Source: Rhizobium lentis (GTDB lineage: Bacteria; Pseudomonadota; Alphaproteobacteria; Rhizobiales; Rhizobiaceae). From it: a DNA stretch of 64,000 nucleotides. Shown piece after piece: positions 17,501-25,651 of this stretch. The DNA lies in assembly GCF_014200175.1 (NCBI RefSeq), contig NZ_JACHBD010000010.1, positions 62,001 through 126,000 on the forward strand. The letters run 5' to 3'. Every line of letters begins with the position of its first letter. Position 1 is the first letter of the stretch. The notes beneath the pieces are model-generated. The model made no database searches and was not told where the DNA came from. It worked only from the letters and a program-made list of their open reading frames with translations. The translations under genes were made by a program, and so were the position numbers.

Positions 17501-17529
17501 GAGACGTCGGAAATTATTTCCGGCGTCTC
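17501..17529. terminator. Palindrome between convergent recombinases (right 15-bp copy)
   Basis: GAGACG plus CGGAAAT, a central T, then ATTTCCG plus CGTCTC form 14-bp arms with one T/C difference (a G-U pair in RNA). The inner 15 bp (17508-17522) equal those at 6992-7006. It covers the stop codon of the minus-strand recombinase and lies 9 bp after the plus-strand one, so it could act as a two-way terminator. The exact second copy also allows a recombination-site reading. Confidence 0.5.
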
Positions 17530-19631
17530 GCTTCATTCTTTGCCTCGCGCGCCCATGGTGGCGGCAGCCGTTGTTCGATCCATGGCAGCAGTTTGGTCGG
17601 CTTAGGTTCGATGCCGGCGGTGATGATCGGATACTTGCTGAGAGCATCGCGCATCAACGGCAGACCAGCGGGGTTGGTGTAGCGAAGGCTGGTCTCGCCC
17701 CCCTGGCTCAGCCGTCCCGAAATGTCGTCGATGACCAAGGGTGGGACGCCTGCCTGAAGGAGGGTATCTGCCATGCCGTGGCGTAGCGCGTGGAAAGCGC
17801 GATCCCACATCTTCTCTCCGAGGGACTGCTTCATGATCGGGAGGAAGACGTCGTAGAAGCGGTCGCCCGGATCGTTCAAGGTCTTGTCGGAGAAGAGGTC
17901 AGGGAACACGGCCTCGTACCCCAGGTTCTGGAGCGCAGCGCAATAGTCCATGAAGCCCAAGCGAACCAGCTCTTCCGGAAGTGGCAACAGCCGCTCTGAT
18001 TGCTCGGTCTTCAGCCGCCGGAATTTGTTTGTCCGCAGGATCAGCACGAGGCCGCCATCATCTTCAGCGATGTCGTCCAATGCAAGACCAGCGAATTCGC
18101 GCCGCCGGGCTCCGAGGTAGGAGAACATGATCGGCAAGAAGTAAGCCGCGTCATGAAAGACATGCGGTCCCGGCTTTTTACGGCCTCGATCGTGGTTCAG
18201 CGAGCCCGTATAGATCGGGCTTGAGAAAATCGGTTTGATTTCGTCGGGCGTCGGCTTGTGCTGTTGCCTGCGAATGCTGCCAAGCTTCGGCTTTTTCGGC
18301 CTCAAGCCTTCGAAGGTCCAATCCTCGACGTCAAACCCGTGGCCGCGAACATGTTTCAGGAAATGGTTCACATTCCCGATATGCTTTCGAATGGTAGCGG
18401 CGCTTAAGCCCACGGCGGCATCCTCGCCCTTCGTTTCGGCCTGCTCGCGCAGTCTCTCGCCCTCAGCTCGAAGCTCAGATGCCGACATCGCCCTCATTCT
18501 GGCGCTCTGTCCCCAACGGAGGGGGATCTCGTTGAAGTGCTTACGAAGCTTGCCGATATGGTACTGGGTAATCTGGCCGGTGTGTTCAACACCGTGTTCT
18601 TCGAGTACGCCCTTGAACATGCGAACCGCTGCGCGTGCGTCACGTGCGGTACTGTCGTCCCAGGCATCCTTCATGTTCTTGACGAGCTGCTCGCACTCAG
18701 CTTCGAAATCCACGAGATGAATGACGGGCCGCGTCCTTTCCTCAACCGGCTCATTGATGGCGGCCGCCCGCGGCGAGGGAGTGAGATCGAGCATCGTAAC
18801 CGGCGGCACTTCGAGCGCAGAGGGCTCGACAACATCATCAGCGGGAACTGCGATCTCCAATAATGGCGGCGTCGTTTTCAAGGGTGCGACGACCTCCATA
18901 AACGCAGGCTGTGGTGTCGAAGCCGAACCGCCCGTGAGTTCGCTCAGGTCACGATCAGCGAGGGGATGACGTTCCGCGACGTCGAAGAGAGCTTCCGCCC
19001 GCCCACTGAAATAGGCCTTCATGGCCTTTTCCTCGTTGACCGGGTTTGGACTGATTTCGAAGAGGTGCATCAATCTTCGAATGCCTGCCTTGAAGCCGCG
19101 CGTGTTGGCCTCGTGAAGCAGTTCGAAATAATTGGAGCCGATCGCGAAGATATGGGAGGCGGGAACCCCGTTTTGCCTGAGGTAGGCTAAGCCGCGGCAA
19201 TCGTCCTTAAGCGTCAGGTGATGGGTGATGCCGAACATGCCGAGCAGTCGATAGGCCCATCCATTTTCGACATCCATTTCCAGCTCTGTGATGTCTGCGG
19301 GACGGCCATAGCGCCGCGCCACGATCGAGACATCTTCCAGATGCATGAGCATCATGTCTCGTTCGTGTTCGCAAAGCTTTTGGAGCTGCGCCTTGGACAT
19401 GGGTTCCTTCTGCTTCAACTTCAGTTCGGCGACCAGCATGTTGAGCTTGCGGCCGATCGCCTGCGCTTTCTTATGATCAGAACAGTGAAGGCTCAGTGAA
19501 AGCCGGCTGCCTGGTCGGCACTGCCCGAAGGCGCTTGGGATGCGCGAACGCCAATAGAAGATATTGCCGCGGCGGGTGAGATTCTCGACGTCGTGGCGGA
19601 CTGCCATGAGGAGTTTGCCCTTGCCTGCCAC
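17514..19631 (-). CDS. tRNA-proximal tyrosine-type site-specific integrase
   Basis: 705 residues. The first 80 (MAVRHDVENLTRRGNIFYWRSRIP) resemble the DUF6538-type N-terminus of rhizobial integrases. An alternative start at that second Met would lie nearer 19604. Residues about 330-450 form an arm/core-binding SAM-like domain. The catalytic domain shows GARRREFAGLALDD (box I Arg), KFRRLKTEQSERLLPL (beta-hairpin Lys), HALRHGMADTLL (H-x-x-R) and SLRYTNP (Tyr nucleophile). It begins 132 bp from the tRNA-Gln 3' end and points away from it, as expected of the enzyme that integrates and excises the island at that tRNA. The last codons lie in the 15-bp palindrome. Confidence 0.88.
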   Translation of the reverse strand: MAGKGKLLMAVRHDVENLTRRGNIFYWRSRIPSAFGQCRPGSRLSLSLHCSDHKKAQAIGRKLNMLVAELKLKQKEPMSKAQLQKLCEHERDMMLMHLEDVSIVARRYGRPADITELEMDVENGWAYRLLGMFGITHHLTLKDDCRGLAYLRQNGVPASHIFAIGSNYFELLHEANTRGFKAGIRRLMHLFEISPNPVNEEKAMKAYFSGRAEALFDVAERHPLADRDLSELTGGSASTPQPAFMEVVAPLKTTPPLLEIAVPADDVVEPSALEVPPVTMLDLTPSPRAAAINEPVEERTRPVIHLVDFEAECEQLVKNMKDAWDDSTARDARAAVRMFKGVLEEHGVEHTGQITQYHIGKLRKHFNEIPLRWGQSARMRAMSASELRAEGERLREQAETKGEDAAVGLSAATIRKHIGNVNHFLKHVRGHGFDVEDWTFEGLRPKKPKLGSIRRQQHKPTPDEIKPIFSSPIYTGSLNHDRGRKKPGPHVFHDAAYFLPIMFSYLGARRREFAGLALDDIAEDDGGLVLILRTNKFRRLKTEQSERLLPLPEELVRLGFMDYCAALQNLGYEAVFPDLFSDKTLNDPGDRFYDVFLPIMKQSLGEKMWDRAFHALRHGMADTLLQAGVPPLVIDDISGRLSQGGETSLRYTNPAGLPLMRDALSKYPIITAGIEPKPTKLLPWIEQRLPPPWAREAKNEARRRK

Positions 19632-19763
19632 CTGTGATGTTGCCGCTTACTTCGCGTGGGCATCACCTGTGGGCACCAGTTCTGGGCATCAGGTCGCCAA
19701 TGATGCCAAAACGATATCCGGCACGACTGGAAAATCAAGGATTTAGAGGGTTTTAGGGAGAAT

Positions 19764-19837
19764 TGGCTGGGGAACCTGGATTCGAACCAAGATCGACGGA
19801 GTCAGAGTCCGCTGTTCTACCATTGAACTATTCCCCA
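19764..19837 (-). tRNA. tRNA-Gln (anticodon CUG)
   Basis: A 74-nt gene with encoded CCA. The 7-bp acceptor stem is TGGGGAA / TTCCCCA with discriminator G. The T-loop carries GGTTCGAATCC, and the anticodon stem GCGGA / TCCGT frames loop CTCTGAC, giving anticodon CUG for glutamine CAG codons. The accessory region begins right after its 3' end, so the 3' half is the likely attachment site of the island. Confidence 0.95.
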
Positions 19838-20081
19838 GCAGGCGAACCGGTAGGCGGTTCGGCTGGTGTGCGGCGCTTATAAACAAAAGCCCGCCGATTG
19901 CAAATACCTGTTTTGAAAAAAATCGGCCTTCTCAGCCAGGGCTGAAACTATTCCGCAAATCCCTCTGCCAAAAAAGAATTTGGTGATTTTGGCGGGCGCT
20001 GATATTCTTGCGGCAACGCAAAAATCGAATGAGCGCCTGCTGCATACCTCAGGGAGTTGCGCGGCGCGGTGGAAAAGCAAC

Positions 20082-21632
20082 GTGGAAGACCCCGAAGGCG
20101 GCGTTAAGCCGCAATTTGACGGGGCGTCGGCGGCAGGGCGCAAGGACGGCAAGAAGTCCAGGCGTCGCAAGGGCAAGCGCGGCGGGCAAACCCGCAGCGC
20201 CGCTCATCCCGCTTCGCATGAGCTCTCCGGCAATGCCGGGCAGCCAGCGCGCCCAATGGAAGATGCCGCCGGACATCCGGCCCGCAAGCGAAAGCGGCGC
20301 CGTCGCGGCGGCCATGGCGCTTCGCAGGAGGGCTCGCTTCAACCCCAGCCGATGGAACAAACGGGCGTCGCAGCCAATGCCGCCCGGGACGGCGGTGATT
20401 CGCCGTCGAGCCGGCGCAACCGCCGCAAGCATCGCGGCAAGCGCGGCCTGCAGGGCCGGCCGCTGACATCGGCAAAGCCTTCCCATATCCAGCCGCAGGA
20501 AAACCGTGCTGAGGAGACGGCGCGCGCCGCCCTCCCGCGCGAGATGCAGAACGGCGCCGGCCGCAAGGGCCGCCCGGAGAACCACGCGCACCCGGGGGAT
20601 CGCCTGGCGCCCGAGCATGCCTGGCCGGAAGAGCTCTATGCCGCTCTCGATCTCGGCACCAACAATTGCCGTCTGCTCATTGCTCAGCCGACCCGTCCGG
20701 GCCAGTTCCGCGTCGTCGACGCCTTTTCCCGCATCGTCCGCCTCGGCGAAGGCCTTGCGGCGAGCGGCCGTCTGTCCGACGAGGCGATGGAAAGGGCAAT
20801 CGAGGCGCTGAGGGTCTGCGCCTCCAAGCTCAGGAACCGGGAGATCCGCCGCATGCGGCTGATTGCCACCGAAGCCTGCCGCCAGGCGGTCAATGGCGAG
20901 GAATTCCTCGGTCGTGTCGTTGCCGAAACCGGCCTCGAGCTCGAAATCATCGATCGGGAGACCGAGGCGCGGCTTGCCGTCTCCGGATGCTCTTCGCTCG
21001 TCGGGCGCGAGACACGCTCCGTCGTGCTCTTCGATATCGGCGGCGGTTCGTCGGAGATCGCCGTCATCCGCATCGGCGACAATCGCTTCAGCCGGCTTGC
21101 CAATCACATCACCCATTGGACGTCGCTGCCGGTCGGCGTCGTAACGCTGTCGGAGCGTCACGGCGGACGTGATGTCACGCCGGAGCTATTCGAAGGCATG
21201 GTGCGCGAGGTCGAAGGCATGCTCGGGCGCTTCGATTGCCCCGAGATCGAAATCGCCCAGACCGGCGATTTCCACCTGATCGGTACGTCCGGCACGGTGA
21301 CGACGCTTGCCGGCGTGCATCTCGACCTGCCGCGCTATGACCGGCGCAAGGTGGATGGCATCTGGCTGTCGGATGATGAGGTCTCCGCCATGCAGGCAAA
21401 GCTTCTCTCCTGGGATTTCGACAGCCGTGCCGCCAATCCCTGCATCGGGCCGGACCGGGCCGATCTGGTTCTCGCAGGCTGCGCCATTCTCGAGGCGATC
21501 CGCCGCCGCTGGCCGAGCCCGCGCATGCGCGTTGCCGATCGCGGCTTGAGGGAAGGCCTGCTCACCGACATGATGGCCGATGACGGCGTGTGGCGGCGCA
21601 ATCGCAACCGCCGCGGCCAGCGCGTGAAATGA
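20082..21632 (+). CDS. ppx: Ppx/GppA-family exopolyphosphatase with basic N-terminal tail
   Basis: About 516 residues from GTG 20082 (the frame is open from 19980, but this start gives MEDPEGG). The first 170 or so residues are low-complexity, rich in Arg/Lys/Gly/His (for example KKSRRRKGKRGG, KRKRRRRGGH), and likely disordered and RNA- or polyphosphate-binding. The catalytic domain follows with the ASKHA-fold motifs LDLGTNNCRLLI, EACRQAVNGEEF, and DIGGGSSEIAV. These enzymes hydrolyse polyphosphate and/or pppGpp. It sits 10 bp before rlmE on the same strand, a common alphaproteobacterial pair. It is the first conserved gene beyond the island. Confidence 0.85.
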   Translation: MEDPEGGVKPQFDGASAAGRKDGKKSRRRKGKRGGQTRSAAHPASHELSGNAGQPARPMEDAAGHPARKRKRRRRGGHGASQEGSLQPQPMEQTGVAANAARDGGDSPSSRRNRRKHRGKRGLQGRPLTSAKPSHIQPQENRAEETARAALPREMQNGAGRKGRPENHAHPGDRLAPEHAWPEELYAALDLGTNNCRLLIAQPTRPGQFRVVDAFSRIVRLGEGLAASGRLSDEAMERAIEALRVCASKLRNREIRRMRLIATEACRQAVNGEEFLGRVVAETGLELEIIDRETEARLAVSGCSSLVGRETRSVVLFDIGGGSSEIAVIRIGDNRFSRLANHITHWTSLPVGVVTLSERHGGRDVTPELFEGMVREVEGMLGRFDCPEIEIAQTGDFHLIGTSGTVTTLAGVHLDLPRYDRRKVDGIWLSDDEVSAMQAKLLSWDFDSRAANPCIGPDRADLVLAGCAILEAIRRRWPSPRMRVADRGLREGLLTDMMADDGVWRRNRNRRGQRVK

Positions 21633-21642
21633 GGGGAAGGGC

Positions 21643-22362
21643 ATGACCAAGGCACCGATCGCGGGAAATCGCACCGGCCGCAAGCTCGGCCAGCGCGTCA
21701 AGAACAAGAAGATGAAGGCCTCGTCTCGCCAGTGGCTGCAGCGCCACATCAACGATCCCTATGTCCAGCGCGCCCAGCTCGAAGGCTATCGCGCCCGCGC
21801 CGCCTTCAAGCTGCTCGAGATCGACGAAAAATACCACATCCTGCGCGGCGCCAAGCGGATCATCGATCTGGGTGCGGCTCCCGGCAGCTGGTCGCAGATC
21901 GCCGCCAAGGTCACCGGTTCGACCGATGAGGATGTCCGTGTGGCCGCGATCGATTTCCTCGAAATGACCCAGCTTCCCGGCGTCAAGATCCTGCAGCTCG
22001 ATTTCCTTGATCCGAGCGCGCCGGAAAAGCTGATGGAGGCCGTCGGCGGCACGCCCGATCTCGTCATCTCCGATATGGCGGCGCCGACCACCGGCCATCA
22101 CCGCACCGACCACCTGCGCACCATGCATCTGTGCGAAGTGGCGGCCCACTTTGCCATCGAGGTGCTGGGCGAGGGCGGACATTTCCTCACCAAGACCTTC
22201 CAGGGCGGCACCGAGCGTGATCTGCTCGCCATGTTGAAGCAGAATTTCCGGCAGGTCGTCCACGTCAAGCCGAACTCGTCGCGCGCCGAATCGGTCGAGA
22301 TGTTCCTGCTCGCCAAGGGCTTCAAAGGCCGCAAGGCGGAAGCTGAGGAAGAGCAGGCTTGA
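21643..22362 (+). CDS. rlmE: 23S rRNA (uridine2552-2'-O)-methyltransferase RlmE/FtsJ
   Basis: 239 residues. The SAM motif IIDLGAAPGSWSQIAA, the catalytic K-D-K-E pattern (RAAFKL, ISDMAAPTTGHHRTDH, LTKTFQGG, SVEMFLLAKGF) and a Lys-rich N-terminal tail are diagnostic for RlmE. It methylates U2552 in the ribosomal A-loop during late 50S assembly. Likely co-transcribed with ppx upstream (10-bp gap). Length is normal; about 30 extra N-terminal residues are common in rhizobia. Confidence 0.95.
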   Translation: MTKAPIAGNRTGRKLGQRVKNKKMKASSRQWLQRHINDPYVQRAQLEGYRARAAFKLLEIDEKYHILRGAKRIIDLGAAPGSWSQIAAKVTGSTDEDVRVAAIDFLEMTQLPGVKILQLDFLDPSAPEKLMEAVGGTPDLVISDMAAPTTGHHRTDHLRTMHLCEVAAHFAIEVLGEGGHFLTKTFQGGTERDLLAMLKQNFRQVVHVKPNSSRAESVEMFLLAKGFKGRKAEAEEEQA

Positions 22363-22395
22363 TCTCGGGCAGATCCCGGCAGATGATGACGCCCC

Positions 22396-22779
22396 ATGCT
22401 TCTTTACGTCACGCTCGGAACCAACGACCTCGATCGCGCAGCGCATTTTTATGATGCCGTTCTGCCGGTACTCGGCTATCGCCGCCAGCATTATTCGCAG
22501 GAGGAGATCGGCTATTCCGCCGAAAGCGATACGCGCTGCCGTTTCTGGGTGGTGACCCCCTTCAATCGCCGCCGGGCGACATCAGGCAATGGCGCCATGG
22601 TCGCGTTCTCAGCCCAAACGCGGGCGGCCGTCGATGCCTTCCATGCGGCGGCTATCGCGGCGGGCGCCGCCGATGAAGGCGGGCCGGGTCTGCGCTCCTA
22701 CCATGCCCATTTTTATGCCGCCTATGTTCGCGATCTCGACGGCAACAAGCTCTCTGCCGTCTGCGAGAGCCCTGAATAG
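22396..22779 (+). CDS. VOC (glyoxalase/bleomycin-resistance) family protein
   Basis: 127 residues with the beta-alpha-beta-beta-beta repeats of the vicinal-oxygen-chelate fold: LLYVTLGTNDLDRAAHFYDAVLPVLGY at the start and YAAYVRDLDGNKLSAVCE at the end, where the Glu is a usual metal ligand position. Substrate unknown. It starts 33 bp after rlmE and converges with the MFS gene (5-bp gap). Confidence 0.85.
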   Translation: MLLYVTLGTNDLDRAAHFYDAVLPVLGYRRQHYSQEEIGYSAESDTRCRFWVVTPFNRRRATSGNGAMVAFSAQTRAAVDAFHAAAIAAGAADEGGPGLRSYHAHFYAAYVRDLDGNKLSAVCESPE

Positions 22780-22784
22780 AAAGC

Positions 22785-24209
22785 TTATTTCACGGCCTGC
22801 TGCTCGGCCTCGATCGTCGATGCGGCTACGCGCCTCGAGCGGTGGCCGGATACGAGCGCGCCGGCGTTGCGGTCCATCCTGATGAAGGGAATGGTCGCAA
22901 TCACCGTCAGTCCGGCGATGATGTAGAAGGCAAGGTGGAAATCGGCCACCTGCAGCGCCTCGCCCCTGATATATATCGAGCTTTCCAGGATCGCGGCCGC
23001 GACCGCGACGCCGAGCGCCAGGCTGATCTGCTGCATCACCGAGCTCATCGAGGTCGCCTGGCTCGCCTGCGCATCGTCGATATCGGCAAAGGCCAGCGCA
23101 TTGACGCCGGTGAACATGAAGGAGCGGGAGAAGCCGCCGAGCAGCAGCACGCCGATGATGACGAGATGCGGCGTTGCTGGTGTAAACAGGCCGGTAATGA
23201 CGGTCACGACAGTCGTCACCATGGCGGCGCCGAGCAGCGTCGTGCGGAAGCCTATGGCTGCGAAGACGCGCTTTGCCATGAACTTGGTGGTGATCGCGCC
23301 GATCGCGCCGGCAAAGGTGATAAGGCCGGATTGGAACGGCGTCAGACCGAAGCCGAGCTGCAGCATCAGCGGTGTCAGGAACGGCATGGCGCCGACGCAG
23401 ATGCGAAACAGGTTGCCCCCCGTGGTCGAAACCCGGAATGTCGGGTTCTTGAACAGGCCGAGGTTCAGGATTGGCGCCGGGTGGCGCTTCGCATGGCTGA
23501 TATAGAGGAAGCCGCACAGGACGCCGATGCCGGTGGCGGCGACGCCGATGATCGGCGGCAGGGCCGGCAGACTGACCACCGACAGGCCGAAGACGACGCC
23601 CGCGGCCGAAAGCGAGGTCAGCACGAAACCGGTGAAATCGAGCTTCGGCGGGGCTGTCGCCTTCACCTCCGGCAGGAAGATCGTCGCGAGCCAAATGCCG
23701 ATGATGCCGACCGGCACGTTGATCAGGAAGATCCAGTGCCAGCTGAAATAGGTGGTGATGAAGCCGCCGAGCGGCGGGCCGGTGAGCGGGCCGACAAGCG
23801 CCGGGATGGTGAGCAGTGCCATGGCCGAGACCAGATCGCTTCGCTGTGTCGTGCGCACCAGCACGAGACGGCCGACCGGCGTCATCATCGCGCCGCCCAT
23901 GCCCTGCAGGAAGCGGGCAAAGACGAATTCGACGAGGTTGGAGGAGATGGCGCAGAAGATCGAGCCGATGACGAAGACCGATATGGCGAGGCGAAAGATT
24001 TTCTTGGCGCCGAACCTGTCGGCCATCCAGCCGCTGACCGGAATGAACACCGCAAGCGCCACCATGTAGGAGGTCAGCGCCAGTTTCAGCGTGATCGGCC
24101 CGACATGGAGGTCTAGGGCGATCGCCGGCAGCGCCGTCGAGATCACGGTGGAGTCCATCTGTTCCATGAAGAGAGCGACGGCGAGGATCAGCGGGACGAT
24201 GCGGTTCAT
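22785..24209 (-). CDS. MFS multidrug exporter, DHA2 (14-TMS) type
   Basis: 474 residues with about 13-14 hydrophobic segments. It opens with IVPLILAVALFMEQMDSTVISTALP, the DHA2 motif D1 region, followed by motif A GWMADRFGAKK between segments 2 and 3 and a motif C-like GPPLGGFI stretch. It belongs to the EmrB/QacA-like proton-driven exporters of the inner membrane. Substrate cannot be told; no membrane-fusion partner gene is adjacent. It is divergent from the metallo-beta-lactamase-fold gene, and the shared 240-bp region carries a small dyad at 24334. Confidence 0.88.
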   Translation of the reverse strand: MNRIVPLILAVALFMEQMDSTVISTALPAIALDLHVGPITLKLALTSYMVALAVFIPVSGWMADRFGAKKIFRLAISVFVIGSIFCAISSNLVEFVFARFLQGMGGAMMTPVGRLVLVRTTQRSDLVSAMALLTIPALVGPLTGPPLGGFITTYFSWHWIFLINVPVGIIGIWLATIFLPEVKATAPPKLDFTGFVLTSLSAAGVVFGLSVVSLPALPPIIGVAATGIGVLCGFLYISHAKRHPAPILNLGLFKNPTFRVSTTGGNLFRICVGAMPFLTPLMLQLGFGLTPFQSGLITFAGAIGAITTKFMAKRVFAAIGFRTTLLGAAMVTTVVTVITGLFTPATPHLVIIGVLLLGGFSRSFMFTGVNALAFADIDDAQASQATSMSSVMQQISLALGVAVAAAILESSIYIRGEALQVADFHLAFYIIAGLTVIATIPFIRMDRNAGALVSGHRSRRVAASTIEAEQQAVK

Positions 24210-24333
24210 AGGCGGGAGCCTTGATGGGCGCGGATAGAGCTGGAAGGCCCGTGCTGTTTAATCCGAGTTCCGGAAGCTGCCAATGCTCAAATCCGGTTCG
24301 ATGCGTTCTTTGCTTCACGTCTGCGTGAGACGG

Positions 24334-24346
24334 CTTGTCGGACAAG
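24334..24346. promoter_or_regulatory. Short dyad in the divergent MFS/MBL promoter region
   Basis: CTTGTC, one central base, then GACAAG, in the 240-bp region between divergent genes 22785-24209 and 24449-25441. A possible repressor operator, shown only by its symmetry; no regulator gene is adjacent. Confidence 0.3.
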
Positions 24347-24448
24347 GTTCGCTATCAAGATTGACATATGTTTAGGCTGCCGGGCCAGAAACCCGGCAGG
24401 TGTCATCGGCCGAGCAGCGACAAAGCACGCATCATGGGGGATGGATAT

Positions 24449-25441
24449 ATGGCGATTTCAACGCGAATGACACGACGCACGCTTTTTGCCGCAAGCCTCG
24501 GCCTGCTGGCGGCGCCGGCAATTTTGAGAGACCAGGCCGAAGCGGCCGCCACTGGAGCAAGCAGACGTATGGATATAGCGCCTTTACCTGAAATCAATCA
24601 GTTCAAGCTCGGTTCCTATAAGTTCACCGTCGTCAGGGACGGTATCAATATCTCCGAAAAACCTTATGAGACCTACGGCACCAATCAGGATCCCGAAACC
24701 GTCCAGGCGTTGCTGACCGCCAACTTCCTGCCGGCCGACAAGCTCCTGAACGGCTATGCGCCTGTTCTCATCGACACCGGTTCCGACCTCATTCTCGTAG
24801 ACACCGGCTTTGGCGCGGGCGGCCGCGCCCGCGGGCTCGGAAAGCTCGCCGAGGGCCTGAAAGTGGCGGGATATTCGCCCGAGGACGTGACCCTGGTGGT
24901 TCTGACCCATCTGCACGGCGATCACATCGGCGGGCTGATGGAAGAAGGCGCGCCCGCCTTCAAGAATGCCCGCTATGTCATCGGTGAGGCCGAATATGAT
25001 TTCTGGTCGAACACCGCGCGCGAGGGCACACCGGCCGAGGGCGGCCACAAGGCCGTGCTCACCAATGTGACGCCGCTCATCGAAAAAGCCACCTTCATCA
25101 GGGATGGCGCCAGCGTCGCGCCTGGCATGACCGCGATGCTGGCTGCCGGTCACAGCCCGGGGCACATGGTGTTCCACGTCGAATCCGAGGGCAAACGCCT
25201 GGTACTGACCGGCGATACGGCCAATCACTACATCCTGTCGCTGCTGCGGCCGGATTGGGAGGTGCGCTTCGATATGGACAAGGCGCAGGCGGCCGCCGCC
25301 CGCCGCAAGGTTTTCGACATGATCGCGGCCGACAAGATCGCCTTCCTCGGCTATCACATGCCGTTCCCGGCGGTCGGTTTCGCCGAAAGGCAGGACGGCG
25401 GCTACCGCTTCGTGCCGAAGACCTATCAGTTCGATATCTGA
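24449..25441 (+). CDS. Tat-exported metallo-beta-lactamase-fold hydrolase
   Basis: 330 residues from ATG 24449 (GGGGGATGGA upstream). The N-terminus is a twin-arginine signal: RMTRRTLFAASLGLLAAPAIL, with probable cleavage after AEAAA near residue 34. The metal-binding motif THLHGDHIGG (HxHxDH), a later histidine in GHSPGHMVFH and the aspartate in LTGDTANH complete the dizinc site. The family includes lactonases and other esterases; the substrate cannot be assigned. Export to the periplasm makes a housekeeping glyoxalase II role unlikely. It faces the MFS gene divergently, so a shared xenobiotic response is possible. Confidence 0.85.
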   Translation: MAISTRMTRRTLFAASLGLLAAPAILRDQAEAAATGASRRMDIAPLPEINQFKLGSYKFTVVRDGINISEKPYETYGTNQDPETVQALLTANFLPADKLLNGYAPVLIDTGSDLILVDTGFGAGGRARGLGKLAEGLKVAGYSPEDVTLVVLTHLHGDHIGGLMEEGAPAFKNARYVIGEAEYDFWSNTAREGTPAEGGHKAVLTNVTPLIEKATFIRDGASVAPGMTAMLAAGHSPGHMVFHVESEGKRLVLTGDTANHYILSLLRPDWEVRFDMDKAQAAAARRKVFDMIAADKIAFLGYHMPFPAVGFAERQDGGYRFVPKTYQFDI

Positions 25442-25499
25442 TCGCCAAGCGGTTGCGTTTTTCCCGGAATTGCTCTTCGTGCATGGCACCCATGACGAG

Positions 25500-25523
25500 C
25501 CCGGCGGGCACGCCGGGTTTTTT
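25500..25523 (+). terminator. Rho-independent terminator after the MBL-fold gene
   Basis: Perfect 7-bp stem CCCGGCG / CGCCGGG with a 4-nt loop, followed by six T residues, 58 bp after the stop codon. Confidence 0.9.
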
Positions 25524-25651
25524 GCTATTTCCTTCCTGTCATAGACGTGTTACCAGCCCTCGCCAACTTCCAAGCAACTCATGCACACCGCCGGGGCGGA
25601 CGATTCGTTTCCGGGCAGGATTGCATTCTTATTAAATGAAGGAATTTGGCC

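Larger units (their letters stand above)
6992..17522. mobile_element. Possible nested element bracketed by a 15-bp palindrome
   Basis: The 15-bp sequence CGGAAATTATTTCCG occurs at 6992-7006 and again at 17508-17522 with the same central base. At the left copy an HNH-nuclease gene is cut off. At the right copy the tRNA-proximal recombinase gene ends. Everything between is a coherent module (DUF3102-like to recombinase 15162-17492). Removing it would place the Mrr operon directly behind the tRNA-proximal recombinase. This reading as an element inside an element is inference; the palindrome could instead be a shared terminator-like structure. Confidence 0.3.
1..19763. mobile_element. Genomic island at tRNA-Gln (right part; left end outside window)
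   Basis: Everything left of the tRNA-Gln 3' end is accessory: nucleases, a methyltransferase, a helicase, an AAA/M41 protease pair, uncharacterised proteins, a broken gene and two tyrosine recombinases. From the tRNA rightwards the genes are housekeeping. A tyrosine recombinase reads away from the tRNA 3' end, the usual arrangement when an integrative element uses a tRNA 3' end as attachment site. No second copy of the tRNA 3' end was noticed in 1-19763, so the left attachment site is inferred to lie beyond position 1. Basis: layout seen in the sequence; tRNA-targeted integration is established knowledge; island identity is inference. Confidence 0.8.
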
